Positions 50,986 through 61,444 of a stretch of DNA of 64,000 bases are shown here, piece by piece (within the stretch, counting starts at the first letter, position 1; every line of letters starts with the position of its first letter). The stretch is from positions 140,434-204,433 of the forward strand of contig NZ_JH725024.1 in the NCBI RefSeq assembly GCF_000278135.1, in the 5' to 3' direction. The notes under the pieces were generated by a model. It saw nothing but the letters and a program-made list of their open reading frames with translations, made no database searches and had not been told where the DNA came from. A program made the translations under genes and the position numbers. This DNA is from Candidatus Bartonella washoeensis Sb944nv. Lineage in GTDB: Bacteria > Pseudomonadota > Alphaproteobacteria > Rhizobiales > Rhizobiaceae.

Positions 50986-52242
50986 TTACAAATTAATTTT
51001 TTCTAATAAACTCTTGCGATCTATTAAAAATCCGCTTTCAATCCACATTTTTTCTAGCTCTTTAAGCTTTTGTCCTAAAAGCACTCCTCTCGCTAAACCT
51101 TTCTCCATCAAATCCTTGCCACTAACAGGAAAAGTTGGAATTTGCCATTTTTGAGCAAGCTGGTAAAGCCTCATATAAGCTTCTACTTTTTGCAAAGCTT
51201 CGTTTTCCTTCAAAGCATTAACATGTGCTGCAGCCAGAGATAAAGATAATTGATCTAAAACCGGCTGTCGACCATGAAAATAAATCAATTTTTGCAAAAA
51301 ATTATCTGAACAGTTTTGGCTAATTATTTCCAACTCTGCCCATTCCTTTAATCGCCTTGTTTCCTTATTAGATAAGTGCAAGCGTTGCGCCATTTCATGA
51401 AGACGTATAGAATCAGGAGGAAGAAGGCTTTCTAGCCGCAACAACGGATCCACTTGCCAACCAAAAGTCTGTTCTGTTTTCACAAGTGAGTGAATCCCAT
51501 CAATGCCCCATTTTTCTGTTTCAGGGAAAATCAGTGTTAAAATCCCGCTTTGACGCATCCATAAAAGAGCGCGTGTTGGATCAGAAGCTGTGAGAAGTTT
51601 TTTCATTTCCTCCCAAAGACGCTCAGATGAAAGTTTTTGCAGACCTCCTTTTAAACAAACGCACGCTTTCAGTCCTTCTACATCAGGTCGTCCACCCCCA
51701 TACCAAGCAAAAAAACGAAAAAAGCGCAAAATACGCAAATAATCTTCACGAATACGATTTTCTGGAATACCGATAAAACGGACTGTTCGGCTGGCAATAT
51801 CATTTAAACCTCCCACGCTATCATAAACGTTGCCAGCAGCATCACAATAAAGCGCATTTATAGTAAAATCGCGCCGTTCAGCATCTTTCTGCCAATCACA
51901 ACCAAATGCCACTTTTGCATGACGACCATCCGTTTCAATATCAGAGCGAAGAGTTGTAACCTCATAAGAACATAACGGAGCAACCACCGTCACTGTACCA
52001 AACGCAATACCTGTAGGAACAGCTTTAAATCCCGCTTTTTCTACACGCTCTATAACCTGTTGTGGTAAACAGGTTGTCGCAATATCAATATCACTAATAG
52101 GCTGCCCTAAAAGTTGATTACGCACTGCCCCCCCAACAACACGCGCCTCTCCACCGTCCAAAGACAAAACGTGAAGAAGCGTTTGAATACAACTCTGCTG
52201 CAACCAATCAACATGTTTGAAATTTTGTATTATTTTCTTCAC
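50986..52242 (-). CDS. cca: CCA tRNA nucleotidyltransferase / poly(A) polymerase family protein
   Basis: A 418-residue class II nucleotidyltransferase. The catalytic head is GGAVRNQLLGQPISDIDIATTCLPQQV, whose DIDIA holds the metal-binding aspartates. RRDFTINALYCDAAG and the RNA-binding NRIREDYLRILRFFRF follow. It should add or repair the CCA end of tRNAs, acting in the cytoplasm. Proteobacterial poly(A) polymerase (PcnB) shares this head, but length and the VRFIGIPENRIREDYLR motif fit rhizobial Cca. It is divergent from the MoxR block. Confidence 0.9.
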   Translation of the reverse strand: MKKIIQNFKHVDWLQQSCIQTLLHVLSLDGGEARVVGGAVRNQLLGQPISDIDIATTCLPQQVIERVEKAGFKAVPTGIAFGTVTVVAPLCSYEVTTLRSDIETDGRHAKVAFGCDWQKDAERRDFTINALYCDAAGNVYDSVGGLNDIASRTVRFIGIPENRIREDYLRILRFFRFFAWYGGGRPDVEGLKACVCLKGGLQKLSSERLWEEMKKLLTASDPTRALLWMRQSGILTLIFPETEKWGIDGIHSLVKTEQTFGWQVDPLLRLESLLPPDSIRLHEMAQRLHLSNKETRRLKEWAELEIISQNCSDNFLQKLIYFHGRQPVLDQLSLSLAAAHVNALKENEALQKVEAYMRLYQLAQKWQIPTFPVSGKDLMEKGLARGVLLGQKLKELEKMWIESGFLIDRKSLLEKINL

Positions 52243-52492
52243 CCTTTAACCTTTCAAACAAATTGCCAACATTCTCTCACACTGGTATGCTCATAGGGCA
52301 ACAGTTTCCCACAGCATCCCTTATAAATCGTACTCCATTCGTTAAAATAGATCTTTCTAAATATGCAGGAATATTCAAAAAAACAGCGTATTACACTTCT
52401 TTTCTCGTCATTTTCTGCTACAAATCATAAAATATTCATTATCATACAGAGAAAATTATCCATTTTGCAAAAAGCTGCCTTAAGGAAGAAAT

Positions 52493-53524
52493 ATGAGTCA
52501 AAGCGATACATTATCCAATTCTACTAAGAAGGCTACTATCAATAATGAAGCTCAAGTTATCATTGATGATATTGATACAGCACACAAAGAATTAAATATT
52601 CTACAACAAGAAGTTGATAAAGTTATTTTTGGTCAAAAGCATGTGATTGAATACGTGTTAATAAGCATTTTGGCTGGAGGACACGCTCTTCTGGTTGGCG
52701 TTCCAGGGCTTGCTAAGACCCGCCTTGTTGAAACATTGGGAACAGTATTAGGACTTGATGAAAAACGCATCCAATTTACACCCGACTTGATGCCATCGGA
52801 TATTACCGGTTCTGAAATTATGGATTCAGATAAAAACGGCAAACGCTCTTTTCGCTACATTCAAGGTCCTATTTTTACGCAACTTCTCATGGCTGATGAA
52901 ATTAATCGTGCCTCTCCGCGCACGCAATCAGCTCTTTTACAAGCTATGCAAGAATATCATGTGACCGTTGCTGGCACCCGTTACGATTTACCACAACCGT
53001 TTCATGTGCTTGCAACCCAAAACCCTCTTGAACAGGAAGGAACTTACTCACTTCCCGAAGCGCAACTGGATCGCTTTTTAATGCAAATCGATATTGATTA
53101 TCCTGATCTAACCACAGAACGACGTATTATTCTAGAAACAACGGGAGGAAAAAACCAAAGTGCAAAACCGATTTTATCAACAAAAAAACTACAAAAACTA
53201 CAAAAAATCGTCCGCAAAATGCCCATCTCCGAAAATGTTGTCGAAGCTATTTTAAAGCTCGTCCGTTCAGCGCGCCCTCATAAGGAAAACACTCTCGCAA
53301 ACACCTATGTTGCTTGGGGACCTGGTCCTCGGGCATCACAAGCACTTTCACTTTGTGCCCGTGCCCGTGCTCTTTATCATGGACGTTTATCTCCTTCTCT
53401 TGATGATATTGCAACATTGGCTCAACCTGTATTACAACACCGTATGGCGCTCAATTTTTCTGCACGTGCTGAAAATATAACCATAAAAGACATTATCGAT
53501 AATCTTGTGAAAGATGCCCTCTAA
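52493..53524 (+). CDS. MoxR-family AAA+ ATPase
   Basis: A 343-residue AAA+ chaperone-like ATPase. Walker A is GVPGLAKTR (69-77), Walker B LMADEINRASPRTQSALLQAMQE (in parts), sensor 1 VLATQNPLEQEGTYSLPEAQLDRF, with the C-terminal lid domain after it. MoxR proteins typically act with VWA-domain partners on membrane or metal-enzyme substrates. It heads a four-gene block (MoxR, DUF58, DUF4159, large membrane protein) joined by overlapping stops and starts. RBS AAGGAAG precedes the ATG. Confidence 0.92.
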   Translation: MSQSDTLSNSTKKATINNEAQVIIDDIDTAHKELNILQQEVDKVIFGQKHVIEYVLISILAGGHALLVGVPGLAKTRLVETLGTVLGLDEKRIQFTPDLMPSDITGSEIMDSDKNGKRSFRYIQGPIFTQLLMADEINRASPRTQSALLQAMQEYHVTVAGTRYDLPQPFHVLATQNPLEQEGTYSLPEAQLDRFLMQIDIDYPDLTTERRIILETTGGKNQSAKPILSTKKLQKLQKIVRKMPISENVVEAILKLVRSARPHKENTLANTYVAWGPGPRASQALSLCARARALYHGRLSPSLDDIATLAQPVLQHRMALNFSARAENITIKDIIDNLVKDAL

Positions 53525-54438
53525 TGGCCATTGGCAAAAAAGTTTTAAAACAATCTCCACTGTTACTTGCTGAAAAGCTGCATAAAGATGCCGCTAAAAT
53601 GCCGGATCTCCTTTTGCAAGCACGCCAAATTGCTAATACGCTGATAACGGGAAGGCATGGCCAGCGTAAACGCGGTAACGGAGAAAAGTTCTGGCAATTT
53701 CGCCCTTATGTTGAAGGAGAATCCATTACCCGCATTGACTGGCGCCGCTCTGCACGTGACGAACAGACATACCTACGCGAAAACGAATGGGAAAAAGCGC
53801 AGACAGTTTGGATTTGGCCTAACCAAAGTGCTTCTATGCATTATTGTTCGCGTTTTTCGCAAATCTCTAAGGGTAATCATGCTATCATTCTTGCCCTGGC
53901 ATTGGCATTGCTTCTTGTAAACAGTGGCGAACATATTGCTATTCCCAATTTAATGCCACCCACAATGACATCCAATATTATAGAACGTATGGCACTCATT
54001 TTGAAAAATCATAATACAGAAAATCCATTTCCAGATTTTTCAACAATTACGCGTTTTTCCCATGCTATCATAATCAGCGATTTTCTCGATTATCCAGAAA
54101 AGATTATCCAGTATTTAAACATTTTATCCGCAAAACGGGTTACTGCCCATTTAATTGAAGTTGCTGATCCCGCAGAAGAGTGCTTCCCCTACGCAGGCTG
54201 TACAGAATTTTTTGATCCTGAAACAAAAGAAAAACGCGTTCTGGAAAAAGCAGAGAACTTCCGTGATCACTATCGCAAATTGTACCAAGCACGGCGACAA
54301 CAATTGGCAGATTTTTGCTCACGCCAAGGTTGGACCTATCATGTGAGTAAAACTGATCAGCCCTTAACAGAAATCATTCTGCAACTTGTCGAAAAAATAG
54401 AGTGCTCTCCATCTCATCATAGTAGGAGGTCATTTTGA
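53524..54438 (+). CDS. DUF58 (VWA-like) protein
   Basis: A 304-residue protein of the DUF58 family. The hallmark ITGRHGQRKRGNGEKFWQFRPYVEGESITRIDWRRSARDEQTYLREN (several pieces) contains the family R-x-Y-x-GD/ES-x-R-IDWR motif. It is expected to bind the MoxR ATPase and sit at the cytoplasmic side of the membrane. The start overlaps the MoxR stop by one base (TAATG). Its function in rhizobia is unknown. Confidence 0.88.
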   Translation: MAIGKKVLKQSPLLLAEKLHKDAAKMPDLLLQARQIANTLITGRHGQRKRGNGEKFWQFRPYVEGESITRIDWRRSARDEQTYLRENEWEKAQTVWIWPNQSASMHYCSRFSQISKGNHAIILALALALLLVNSGEHIAIPNLMPPTMTSNIIERMALILKNHNTENPFPDFSTITRFSHAIIISDFLDYPEKIIQYLNILSAKRVTAHLIEVADPAEECFPYAGCTEFFDPETKEKRVLEKAENFRDHYRKLYQARRQQLADFCSRQGWTYHVSKTDQPLTEIILQLVEKIECSPSHHSRRSF

Positions 54439-57239
54439 GTTTTGGTGCTCCTCTGCTTTTACTCGGACTTTTTTCCTTACCGATCCTTTGGTGGTTGTTG
54501 CGCGCAACACCTCCCCTCCCGCGTAAAGAGCCTTTTCCGCCTTTGCGCTTTTTGCCTAAATCAAGCAATCAACAGGAAGTTGCAAACCATACACCTTGGT
54601 GGTTATTGTTGTTACGATTAACTATAGCAGCACTGACTATTATCGCTTTAGCACAACCTACTTGGAAGCAAAAGCCAACGACACTTTCCGGGTCTCAACC
54701 CCTTGCACTGATTATTGATAATGGATGGGCTTCTGTGAAAGAATGGAAAAAACGCATTACTGTTGCCGAAACTCTCCTCGCACAAGCAGAAAAACACCAA
54801 AAGAATGTTTATTTTCTTGCGACAGCCGAAAATGACACTCTCAATATTGGTCCCCTACCAGCCAAAACCGTAAAACAACATTTAATGCATTTGCAACCCC
54901 AACCTTGGCCTGTCGACCGTGTACGTGCACTGAAAAAACTTGTTGAAATAACCAAAAATAAACCTCTTGATATTGCTTACTTAAGTGATGGCTTACAAAC
55001 AAGCGGAGATGATCAAGCTTTTGCTCTGATTGAACAGTTAAAACCCACAACGCTGTTGTGGTATTTAGCTAATATTTCTGACCTAATCGGTATAACAGCC
55101 ATAGAAAATAACAATGGAAGCATTGCAACGCGCGTCATTCGTGCAACCACACATGGAAAGACTGCGGTCGTACTCAATCTTTATGATTTAAACAGTCAAC
55201 TCCTTGGCCGTTTTACAACAAATTTTCTTGATGGAGAAACAACAACTGTCGTTCCTTTTAACTTACCACTTGAATTACGCAACGATATTGCATGGATAAA
55301 AATCGAAAACCATGCCCACGCCGCAGCAACATTCTTAGTTGATAGCCATAACCGAGTGAACCGAGTTGCTCTCCTATCACCAAGCATCAATGAAATGGCA
55401 CAGCCTCTACTTACTCCGTTTTTTTACATTATCAAGGCATTGCAAGGTCATACACAGCTTATTACAGCAGAAGGAAAGGAGCTTTCTGTTGATATTGATC
55501 ATTTACTCAAACAAAATCCATCGGTTTTTATTATGGGTGACATTGTCAATATATCACAAGAAGCGGAAAAAAAACTTTCTGATTTTGTCAGTAAAGGGGG
55601 AATACTCATCCGCTTTGCAGGAGAAAATTTAAGTGCTGCTGAACACCATGATAGCTTATTACCAGTGCCATTACGTCCTGGAAAACGCTTGCTTGGGAGT
55701 ATCATGTCTTGGGCTAAACCGCAAAAACTTGCACCTTTTGCAAAAAATAGCTTGTTCTTTCATCTTCCGTTCCCAGAAGACATCACTGTCTCACGCCAAA
55801 TTCTAGCAGAACCGAGCTCAGATCTTTTTGAAAAAACGTGGCTCAATCTTGCTGATGGAACTCCGCTTATTACAGCCGCTAATCGTGGCAAAGGCATGCT
55901 CATTTTTATTCATATCGCACCCGACCCCACTTGGTCGAATCTCCCTCTTTCTGGTTTTTTCGCACAAATGTTGCAACAACTCATCACATTGAATACCTAT
56001 GAAAACAAAAACCCAACACACATAAAAACAACAACAATACAAAACCCTTGGAGGACACTAACCGCTGATGGTCAATTACAACCTCCTCCCTCTTCTGTTG
56101 TTCCACTCGTTATTGATGTGCAAAATCCACCCCTAGCCTCCTCTCATACCCCACCGGGGCTTTACGGTTCAAAAAATAATCTTTATGCGCTCAATCTCTT
56201 AAATGATTCATCGCGCTTGGTGCAGCAATCATCATTGCCACTCTCTTTAAGCAAGGATCCACTATACTATGATACAAAAGAAAAACATCTCATTGGTCCC
56301 CTTTTAGGGTTGGTCATTTTATTATTCGCCTTTGATAATTTTCTCATTTTATGGATGGGAGGAGCTTTTACTCTCAATCGACGAAGCAATATGCTGCTTT
56401 TTCTCCCCCTCATAATAGGTCTCATCACTTTATTCTCACATGCTCCAGTCGCGCATGCGCAAAGTGTAGAAAATTATGATGAGAGTCTAGTACAAGCAGC
56501 TGGTGCCACGCATCTTGCTTATGTCATAACCAACAATCATGAAATTGATGCAACGAGTAAGAGCGGATTAGAGACATTGAGTCAATTTATTGCAGAGCGT
56601 ACAATGCTTTCACCCGGCTCTGTGATAGCGCTTGATCTTGATAAAGATGAACTCGCCTTCTATCCTCTCATTTATTGGCCGATAGATTCTAACAGTCCTT
56701 TACCAACACAACAAAGTCTTGAAAAAATAAATGCCTTTATGAAACACGGAGGTACAGTTTTATTTGACACGCGCGATCAGATAAATGCTAACCTTAATCT
56801 TGAAGGTACTGCTACTCCCGCCACACAAAGATTACGCACCATCTTAAAGGGATTAAATATTCCAGCCATTGAGCCGGCATCAACTGATCACGTTATCGCC
56901 CGTTCTTTTTATATTATGCCCGATTTTCCTGGTCTCTACCGTGGTTCACCTTTATGGGTTGAATCATCATCAATGAATAGAAAAAACAAAAATTCTCTTG
57001 CCACCGGTGATAATGTGAGTTGTCTCCTTATCACTGCTAATAACTTCGCTGCTGCTTGGGCGCTAAACGAAAAAGGTACATGGAAATATCCACTTATTCC
57101 CAATGACCCGATGCAACGCCTCTGGGCATTTCGTGCAGGGTTGAATATTGTTATCTACGTTCTTACAGGAAACTATAAAGCCGACCAAGTTCATGTTCCA
57201 GCACTTTTAGAACGCTTTAACAGAGAAAGAAGGCAATGA
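54435..57239 (+). CDS. BatA/DUF4159 membrane protein, TTG start
   Basis: A 934-residue protein. An N-terminal BatA-type segment (FGAPLLLLGLFSLPILWWLLRATPP, then WWLLLLRLTIAALTIIALAQP) gives two membrane helices. A VWA-like/receptor-like periplasmic region of about 500 residues follows, then another membrane segment (LLGLVILLFAFDNFLILWM). The C-terminal DUF4159 domain reads THLAYVITNNHEIDATSKSGLETLSQF through FYIMPDFPGLYRGSPLWVE. The start is TTG at 54435, overlapping the DUF58 stop (TTGA). It is backed by the perfect RBS AGGAGG six bases upstream. It ends ATGA-coupled to the next gene. Confidence 0.87.
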   Translation: MSFGAPLLLLGLFSLPILWWLLRATPPLPRKEPFPPLRFLPKSSNQQEVANHTPWWLLLLRLTIAALTIIALAQPTWKQKPTTLSGSQPLALIIDNGWASVKEWKKRITVAETLLAQAEKHQKNVYFLATAENDTLNIGPLPAKTVKQHLMHLQPQPWPVDRVRALKKLVEITKNKPLDIAYLSDGLQTSGDDQAFALIEQLKPTTLLWYLANISDLIGITAIENNNGSIATRVIRATTHGKTAVVLNLYDLNSQLLGRFTTNFLDGETTTVVPFNLPLELRNDIAWIKIENHAHAAATFLVDSHNRVNRVALLSPSINEMAQPLLTPFFYIIKALQGHTQLITAEGKELSVDIDHLLKQNPSVFIMGDIVNISQEAEKKLSDFVSKGGILIRFAGENLSAAEHHDSLLPVPLRPGKRLLGSIMSWAKPQKLAPFAKNSLFFHLPFPEDITVSRQILAEPSSDLFEKTWLNLADGTPLITAANRGKGMLIFIHIAPDPTWSNLPLSGFFAQMLQQLITLNTYENKNPTHIKTTTIQNPWRTLTADGQLQPPPSSVVPLVIDVQNPPLASSHTPPGLYGSKNNLYALNLLNDSSRLVQQSSLPLSLSKDPLYYDTKEKHLIGPLLGLVILLFAFDNFLILWMGGAFTLNRRSNMLLFLPLIIGLITLFSHAPVAHAQSVENYDESLVQAAGATHLAYVITNNHEIDATSKSGLETLSQFIAERTMLSPGSVIALDLDKDELAFYPLIYWPIDSNSPLPTQQSLEKINAFMKHGGTVLFDTRDQINANLNLEGTATPATQRLRTILKGLNIPAIEPASTDHVIARSFYIMPDFPGLYRGSPLWVESSSMNRKNKNSLATGDNVSCLLITANNFAAAWALNEKGTWKYPLIPNDPMQRLWAFRAGLNIVIYVLTGNYKADQVHVPALLERFNRERRQ

Positions 57240-59332
57240 TACCATTCTTCACTTTTCAGCCTTTATTACCTCTCTCTTGGATTCTCTTCTTAGCGGGAAT
57301 ATCTGCTCTTTTTGTGATTATTGGTCTCGTTACACAGCGTAAAGGATCTTTATTACGCCTCATGGCATTAGCATCACTCATCCTTGCTTTGCTTAATCCA
57401 ATGATTATAAAAGAGCAGCGTGCCCCCCTTAAAAGCACGGTAGGCATTGTAATTGATCGCAGCAAAAGCCAAACATTTGGCACCCGTACAAACGATAGTG
57501 ACGAAGCACGTGCACAATTAATAAATGAATTGGCGCATTATCCACAATTTGAACCGCGCTTTATTGAAGCAGGAAAACTGGCTGATAATCAATATGCACC
57601 CTCAACGAATTTGTTTAATGCTTTAACACAAGCTCTATCCGATGTATCACCCTCTCGTTATGCAGGCACAATTTTGATCACCGACGGTCAAGTCCATGAT
57701 ATCCCTTGCATTTCAGACCTTCACCATAAAGCACCTGTCAATGCTCTTATAACAGGGAGATCAGATGAATTTGATCGCCAAATCAAATTTATTTCTCCCC
57801 CCAGCTTTGCTCTTATTAACAAACCACAAATGCTCTCCATCTTGGTAGAAGATAAAGGGAAACCCCAAGAATCTCTACCAACGCAAGCAAATATTACTTT
57901 AAGCATCAATGAACAAGAAGTTGGTCATTATTCTGTAACCCCTGGTATCATCTTTCAAACTGAAATCACCCTTCCTCATGCTGAAAAAAACATTATCCAA
58001 GTTGCAACCGATACACACAAAGGTGAGTTAAGCTTTGAAAACAACCGTGCTATAGCTGTTATTGAAGGAATCAGAGAAAATTTGCGTGTCCTTCTTATTT
58101 CAGGTGCACCTTACAATGGTGAACGGACATGGCGTGACCTTTTAAAGGGCGACTCCAATATTGATCTCGTTCATTTTACTATTTTGCGTCCTCCCAACAA
58201 AGCAGATAACACACCATTAAGCCAATTGTCACTTGTGGTATTTCCTACAAGAAAACTTTTTGTTGAAGAAATTGATAATTTTGATCTCATTATCCTTGAT
58301 GGTTACCAGCACTCTGCTGTTCTCCCATTAATCTATTACGATTATATCGCACAATATGTACAAAAGGGTGGTGCATTGCTGATGGTCACAGGTCCTGAAT
58401 TTACCCAAAAAAACTCGCTTGCGAAAACACCTTTAATAAGCATCCTTCCTGCATTACCCAATGGTGTTATCATTCAAAAGCCTTTTCGTCCTAAGTTAAC
58501 CAAAGAAGGTGAACGCCATCCTGTCACAAGAGGTCTTGCAACACCTACGCATGCCGCCTCTCAATGGGGGAAATGGTTACGACAAATTGCAATTCAAAAT
58601 GTAAACAAAGGTATAGTCCTCATGAAAGGAGCGGATGAACAACCACTTTTACTTCTTTCTCACGTTGGTAAAGGACGTGTAGGCATGCTGCTTTCCGATG
58701 AAAGTTGGCTGTGGGCAAGAGGTTTCGAGGGAGGAGGCCCTTATGCAGCTCTTTATCGCCGAATTGCCCATTGGCTTATGAAAGAACCAGAACTTGAAGA
58801 AGAAAAATTAAGCACCACCAGCGATCATCATCGTTTAACAATTCGTCGTCAAACGCTCAAAGACCATCCAGAACCAACTGAGATAACTTTTCCCTCTGGG
58901 AAAAAAGAAAAAATCATCCTTACCAAAGAGCAAGAAGGTGTGTTTACAGCAGCTATAAATACCGATGAAACAGGAATTTTTACCATCCAAAATGGTGATT
59001 TAACAGTACTTTCTTCTGTAGGTGTCCTTAATAATATCGAATTGTCCGACTTAATTTCAACAAAAGAAAAACTAGCCCCTATCAGTAAAAAAACTGGCGG
59101 TCATATTGTGCGTTTACACCGTGAAGGAAAAGAAACCATTAATCTTCCTCCCATCAAACTAGTTCAATCGCAAACACAACAAACATCTCCCTTTGCGCAT
59201 TCAATTATTCTGAAAGAAGCAACAGAAACCCGCTTAATTAATGCTTTCTATTTTTCGATCTTTTCCGATTTCTTCGCACTAGTCACTTGTCTTTTACTCT
59301 TTAACATTTTATGGTACCGTGAAAATCGTTAA
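57236..59332 (+). CDS. Large membrane protein of the MoxR block (glutamine amidotransferase-like)
   Basis: A 698-residue protein, fourth in the block. Two N-terminal helices (LLPLSWILFLAGISALFVIIGLVTQRK; LLRLMALASLILALLNPMII) precede a large soluble part, with a final helix before the end (FALVTCLLLFNILWY). A VWA-like start IVIDRSKSQTF and a class-I-amidotransferase-like flavodoxin fold (LRVLLISGAPYNGERTWRDLL, DLIILDGYQHSAVLPLIYYDYIAQYVQKGGALLMVTGPE in parts) are visible. No catalytic Cys-His-Glu triad is evident. The ATG overlaps the previous stop by four bases. Confidence 0.82.
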   Translation: MIPFFTFQPLLPLSWILFLAGISALFVIIGLVTQRKGSLLRLMALASLILALLNPMIIKEQRAPLKSTVGIVIDRSKSQTFGTRTNDSDEARAQLINELAHYPQFEPRFIEAGKLADNQYAPSTNLFNALTQALSDVSPSRYAGTILITDGQVHDIPCISDLHHKAPVNALITGRSDEFDRQIKFISPPSFALINKPQMLSILVEDKGKPQESLPTQANITLSINEQEVGHYSVTPGIIFQTEITLPHAEKNIIQVATDTHKGELSFENNRAIAVIEGIRENLRVLLISGAPYNGERTWRDLLKGDSNIDLVHFTILRPPNKADNTPLSQLSLVVFPTRKLFVEEIDNFDLIILDGYQHSAVLPLIYYDYIAQYVQKGGALLMVTGPEFTQKNSLAKTPLISILPALPNGVIIQKPFRPKLTKEGERHPVTRGLATPTHAASQWGKWLRQIAIQNVNKGIVLMKGADEQPLLLLSHVGKGRVGMLLSDESWLWARGFEGGGPYAALYRRIAHWLMKEPELEEEKLSTTSDHHRLTIRRQTLKDHPEPTEITFPSGKKEKIILTKEQEGVFTAAINTDETGIFTIQNGDLTVLSSVGVLNNIELSDLISTKEKLAPISKKTGGHIVRLHREGKETINLPPIKLVQSQTQQTSPFAHSIILKEATETRLINAFYFSIFSDFFALVTCLLLFNILWYRENR

Positions 59333-59593
59333 AAATACTAAGAAAATATTGATACTTTAAAATGGAACCTACCTTATACAAAAATCTACACAAGCAATAC
59401 AAACAAGCACTTACCATACCAAGCCCTGCCTTTTTGTCACTAAACAATAAGGCGTAAATTTTCTGAAGGTTTTTTTTGCATTTTTGACAAACTGTTTTTC
59501 ATTTTACAGTCCTGCCTTTGTCTCAAAAATGCACCAACTTGTCTTACTCTCTTTTTTATTGCCTAAATTGTTTTCAGCGCTATTCTAACACGC

Positions 59594-60478
59594 ATGTTTT
59601 ATCTTGCCCATATATCGGATGTGCACCTTTCACCTCTACCACAACCTTCCTTGCATGAACTTTGCGGGAAACGCCTTACGGGTTATCTTAATTGGCAAAA
59701 AAAACGCAAACACAAAATGGCAACAAATGTTCTAGAAACCTTAATGGATGCCTTAAAAAAAACAAATCCTGACCATCTTTTGATCTCTGGTGATCTTGTC
59801 AATCTTGCCCTAGATAAGGAATTTGACCACGCACGTAATTGGTTACTGAACCAAGGTCAGCCTCAAAACATTTCTTTAACATTTGGAAATCATGATGCCT
59901 ATGTCCGTGGAGCATTCCAAAAGGCATGCACTGTTTTCCAACCTTGGATCACAAGTGATTTCCCTCAGAAGAACGCCTTTCCTTATATGCGCATTCGCAA
60001 TAATGTAGCCGTTATAGGTGCCTCTTCAGCTATTGCTACACCACTTTTTCAAGCTTCTGGTTATTTTAGCAAAATGCAAGCACAAGCTTTATCAAAACTT
60101 TTAAATCAAGCAGCAGTGCGGAATTTTTTTCGTGTCGTCATGATACATCATCCTCCCTTTCACCGTGCAACCTCTTGGCATAAAAAATTATGGGGTATTG
60201 AGCGTTTTCTCGACGTTGTCAAACACCACGGTTGTGAACTTATTCTTCACGGACACACCCATTTACCCACATTAAATACCATTAAAGGAACAATGGGGAA
60301 AATCCCTATTGTTGGTGTTTCTTCCGCATCGCAAGCTTTTGATGATAAAAAACCACCTGCAGGCTTCAACTTATTTGCTATTGAACGATTTGATCATCAA
60401 TGGCATTGTCAATTACAACGTTATAGTCTTATCAATCAAAAAAATGAAATAGCCTGTACTGAAATAATTGATCTTTAA
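59594..60478 (+). CDS. Calcineurin-like metallophosphoesterase
   Basis: A 294-residue metal-dependent phosphoesterase. Metal-binding motifs in order are HISDVHLSP (D-x-H), LISGDLVNLA (GD), TFGNHDAYV (GNHD), MIHHPPFHR and ILHGHTHLP (GHxH). This fits the CpdA/Icc-like class; cyclic-nucleotide or other phosphodiester substrates cannot be told apart. The frame is open with the ATG at 59594, and no strong RBS is seen. It converges on the CDF exporter gene, with a short terminator between. Confidence 0.9.
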   Translation: MFYLAHISDVHLSPLPQPSLHELCGKRLTGYLNWQKKRKHKMATNVLETLMDALKKTNPDHLLISGDLVNLALDKEFDHARNWLLNQGQPQNISLTFGNHDAYVRGAFQKACTVFQPWITSDFPQKNAFPYMRIRNNVAVIGASSAIATPLFQASGYFSKMQAQALSKLLNQAAVRNFFRVVMIHHPPFHRATSWHKKLWGIERFLDVVKHHGCELILHGHTHLPTLNTIKGTMGKIPIVGVSSASQAFDDKKPPAGFNLFAIERFDHQWHCQLQRYSLINQKNEIACTEIIDL

Positions 60479-60514
60479 CATTTTGAGAACAGTCCTCAAA
60501 TTGCAAAAACAACA

Positions 60515-60548
60515 AAACGAAAATCCCTCTTATATAAAAGGGATCATT
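60515..60548 (-). terminator. Terminator at the end of the CDF gene
   Basis: On the minus strand GATCCCT-loop-AGGGATTTT overlaps the last codons and stop of the exporter gene and runs into a T-rich tract. Confidence 0.6.
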
Positions 60549-61438
60549 GTTGTACCAGGAGGCAATTTAGCCTCATCTTCAGGCTCTACATGAATAGAAA
60601 CACGGACATTGTCAAATTCTTCTTGAAGAACACCTTCAATTTTATCGCAAATCTGATGTGCTTCTCCTACCTGCATTGCAGCCGGCACAACCAAATGAAA
60701 CTCTATAAAAGTAACTCTGCCAGCAACACGCGTAAGCAAATCATGCACCTCAAGCGCACCATGTGCATTTGCAGAAATAAGCTCACGAATGCGCATAGTT
60801 TCATTCAATTCAACTCCAACATCCATTAATCCCTGAACAGCACTATTAATCACCTTCCACCCCTGCAAAAGAATATTAACAGCAACGATCATCGCTAAAA
60901 TCGGATCCAAAATGCTCCATCCACCCACAAAACCAGCAACCAAACCAATTAAAATAGCAAGTGAAGTAAAAACATCTGTTATGAAATGCATTCCATCAGC
61001 TTTAAGAGCCGGTGAGCGGTGGATTTTTCCCTGCCGAATAAGAACAAAACCCCACATGTAATTTATGACACTTGCGACAAAATGAATAACAAGCCATATT
61101 CCAGGTTTTTGTACTAATTTAACGGTGGAAAGAGCCATCCACGCTTCTCTTAAAATGACTATTGCCGCAATAATGATTAGGACACCTTCAAGAATCGCCG
61201 AAAAATATTCCGCCTTATGATGTCCAAAAGGATGATCTTGATCCGCCGGCTTCATACTTACTTTAACAGCCCACCATGCTGCTAATGAAGCAAGTATATT
61301 TACGACTGACTCCAATGCATCAGAATAAAGTGCAACCGAATCTGTGATGTAATATGCCCAATATTTCAAAGCAAAAACGATAAAAGCAACGAAAATAGAG
61401 TATAGGGTTAAGCTTTGTATATTGATTTTTACATCCAT
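60530..61438 (-). CDS. Cation diffusion facilitator (divalent metal exporter)
   Basis: A 302-residue CDF/ZIT-family inner-membrane protein that exchanges a divalent metal for protons. Six hydrophobic segments are seen. The metal site is in YITDSVALYSDALESVVN (TM2, D-x3-D) and HFITDVFTSLAILIG (TM5, HxxxD form HFITD). The intervening loop has DHPFGHHKAEYFSA, and the C-terminal cytoplasmic domain has VHDLLTRVAGRVTFIEFHLVVPAAM. The metal (Fe, Mn or Zn) is not fixed by these motifs. The ATG at 61438 is favoured, with AAGAAGAAAG upstream; a GTG two codons earlier is also in frame. Confidence 0.9.
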   Translation of the reverse strand: MDVKINIQSLTLYSIFVAFIVFALKYWAYYITDSVALYSDALESVVNILASLAAWWAVKVSMKPADQDHPFGHHKAEYFSAILEGVLIIIAAIVILREAWMALSTVKLVQKPGIWLVIHFVASVINYMWGFVLIRQGKIHRSPALKADGMHFITDVFTSLAILIGLVAGFVGGWSILDPILAMIVAVNILLQGWKVINSAVQGLMDVGVELNETMRIRELISANAHGALEVHDLLTRVAGRVTFIEFHLVVPAAMQVGEAHQICDKIEGVLQEEFDNVRVSIHVEPEDEAKLPPGTTMIPFI

Positions 61439-61444
61439 AACCAC

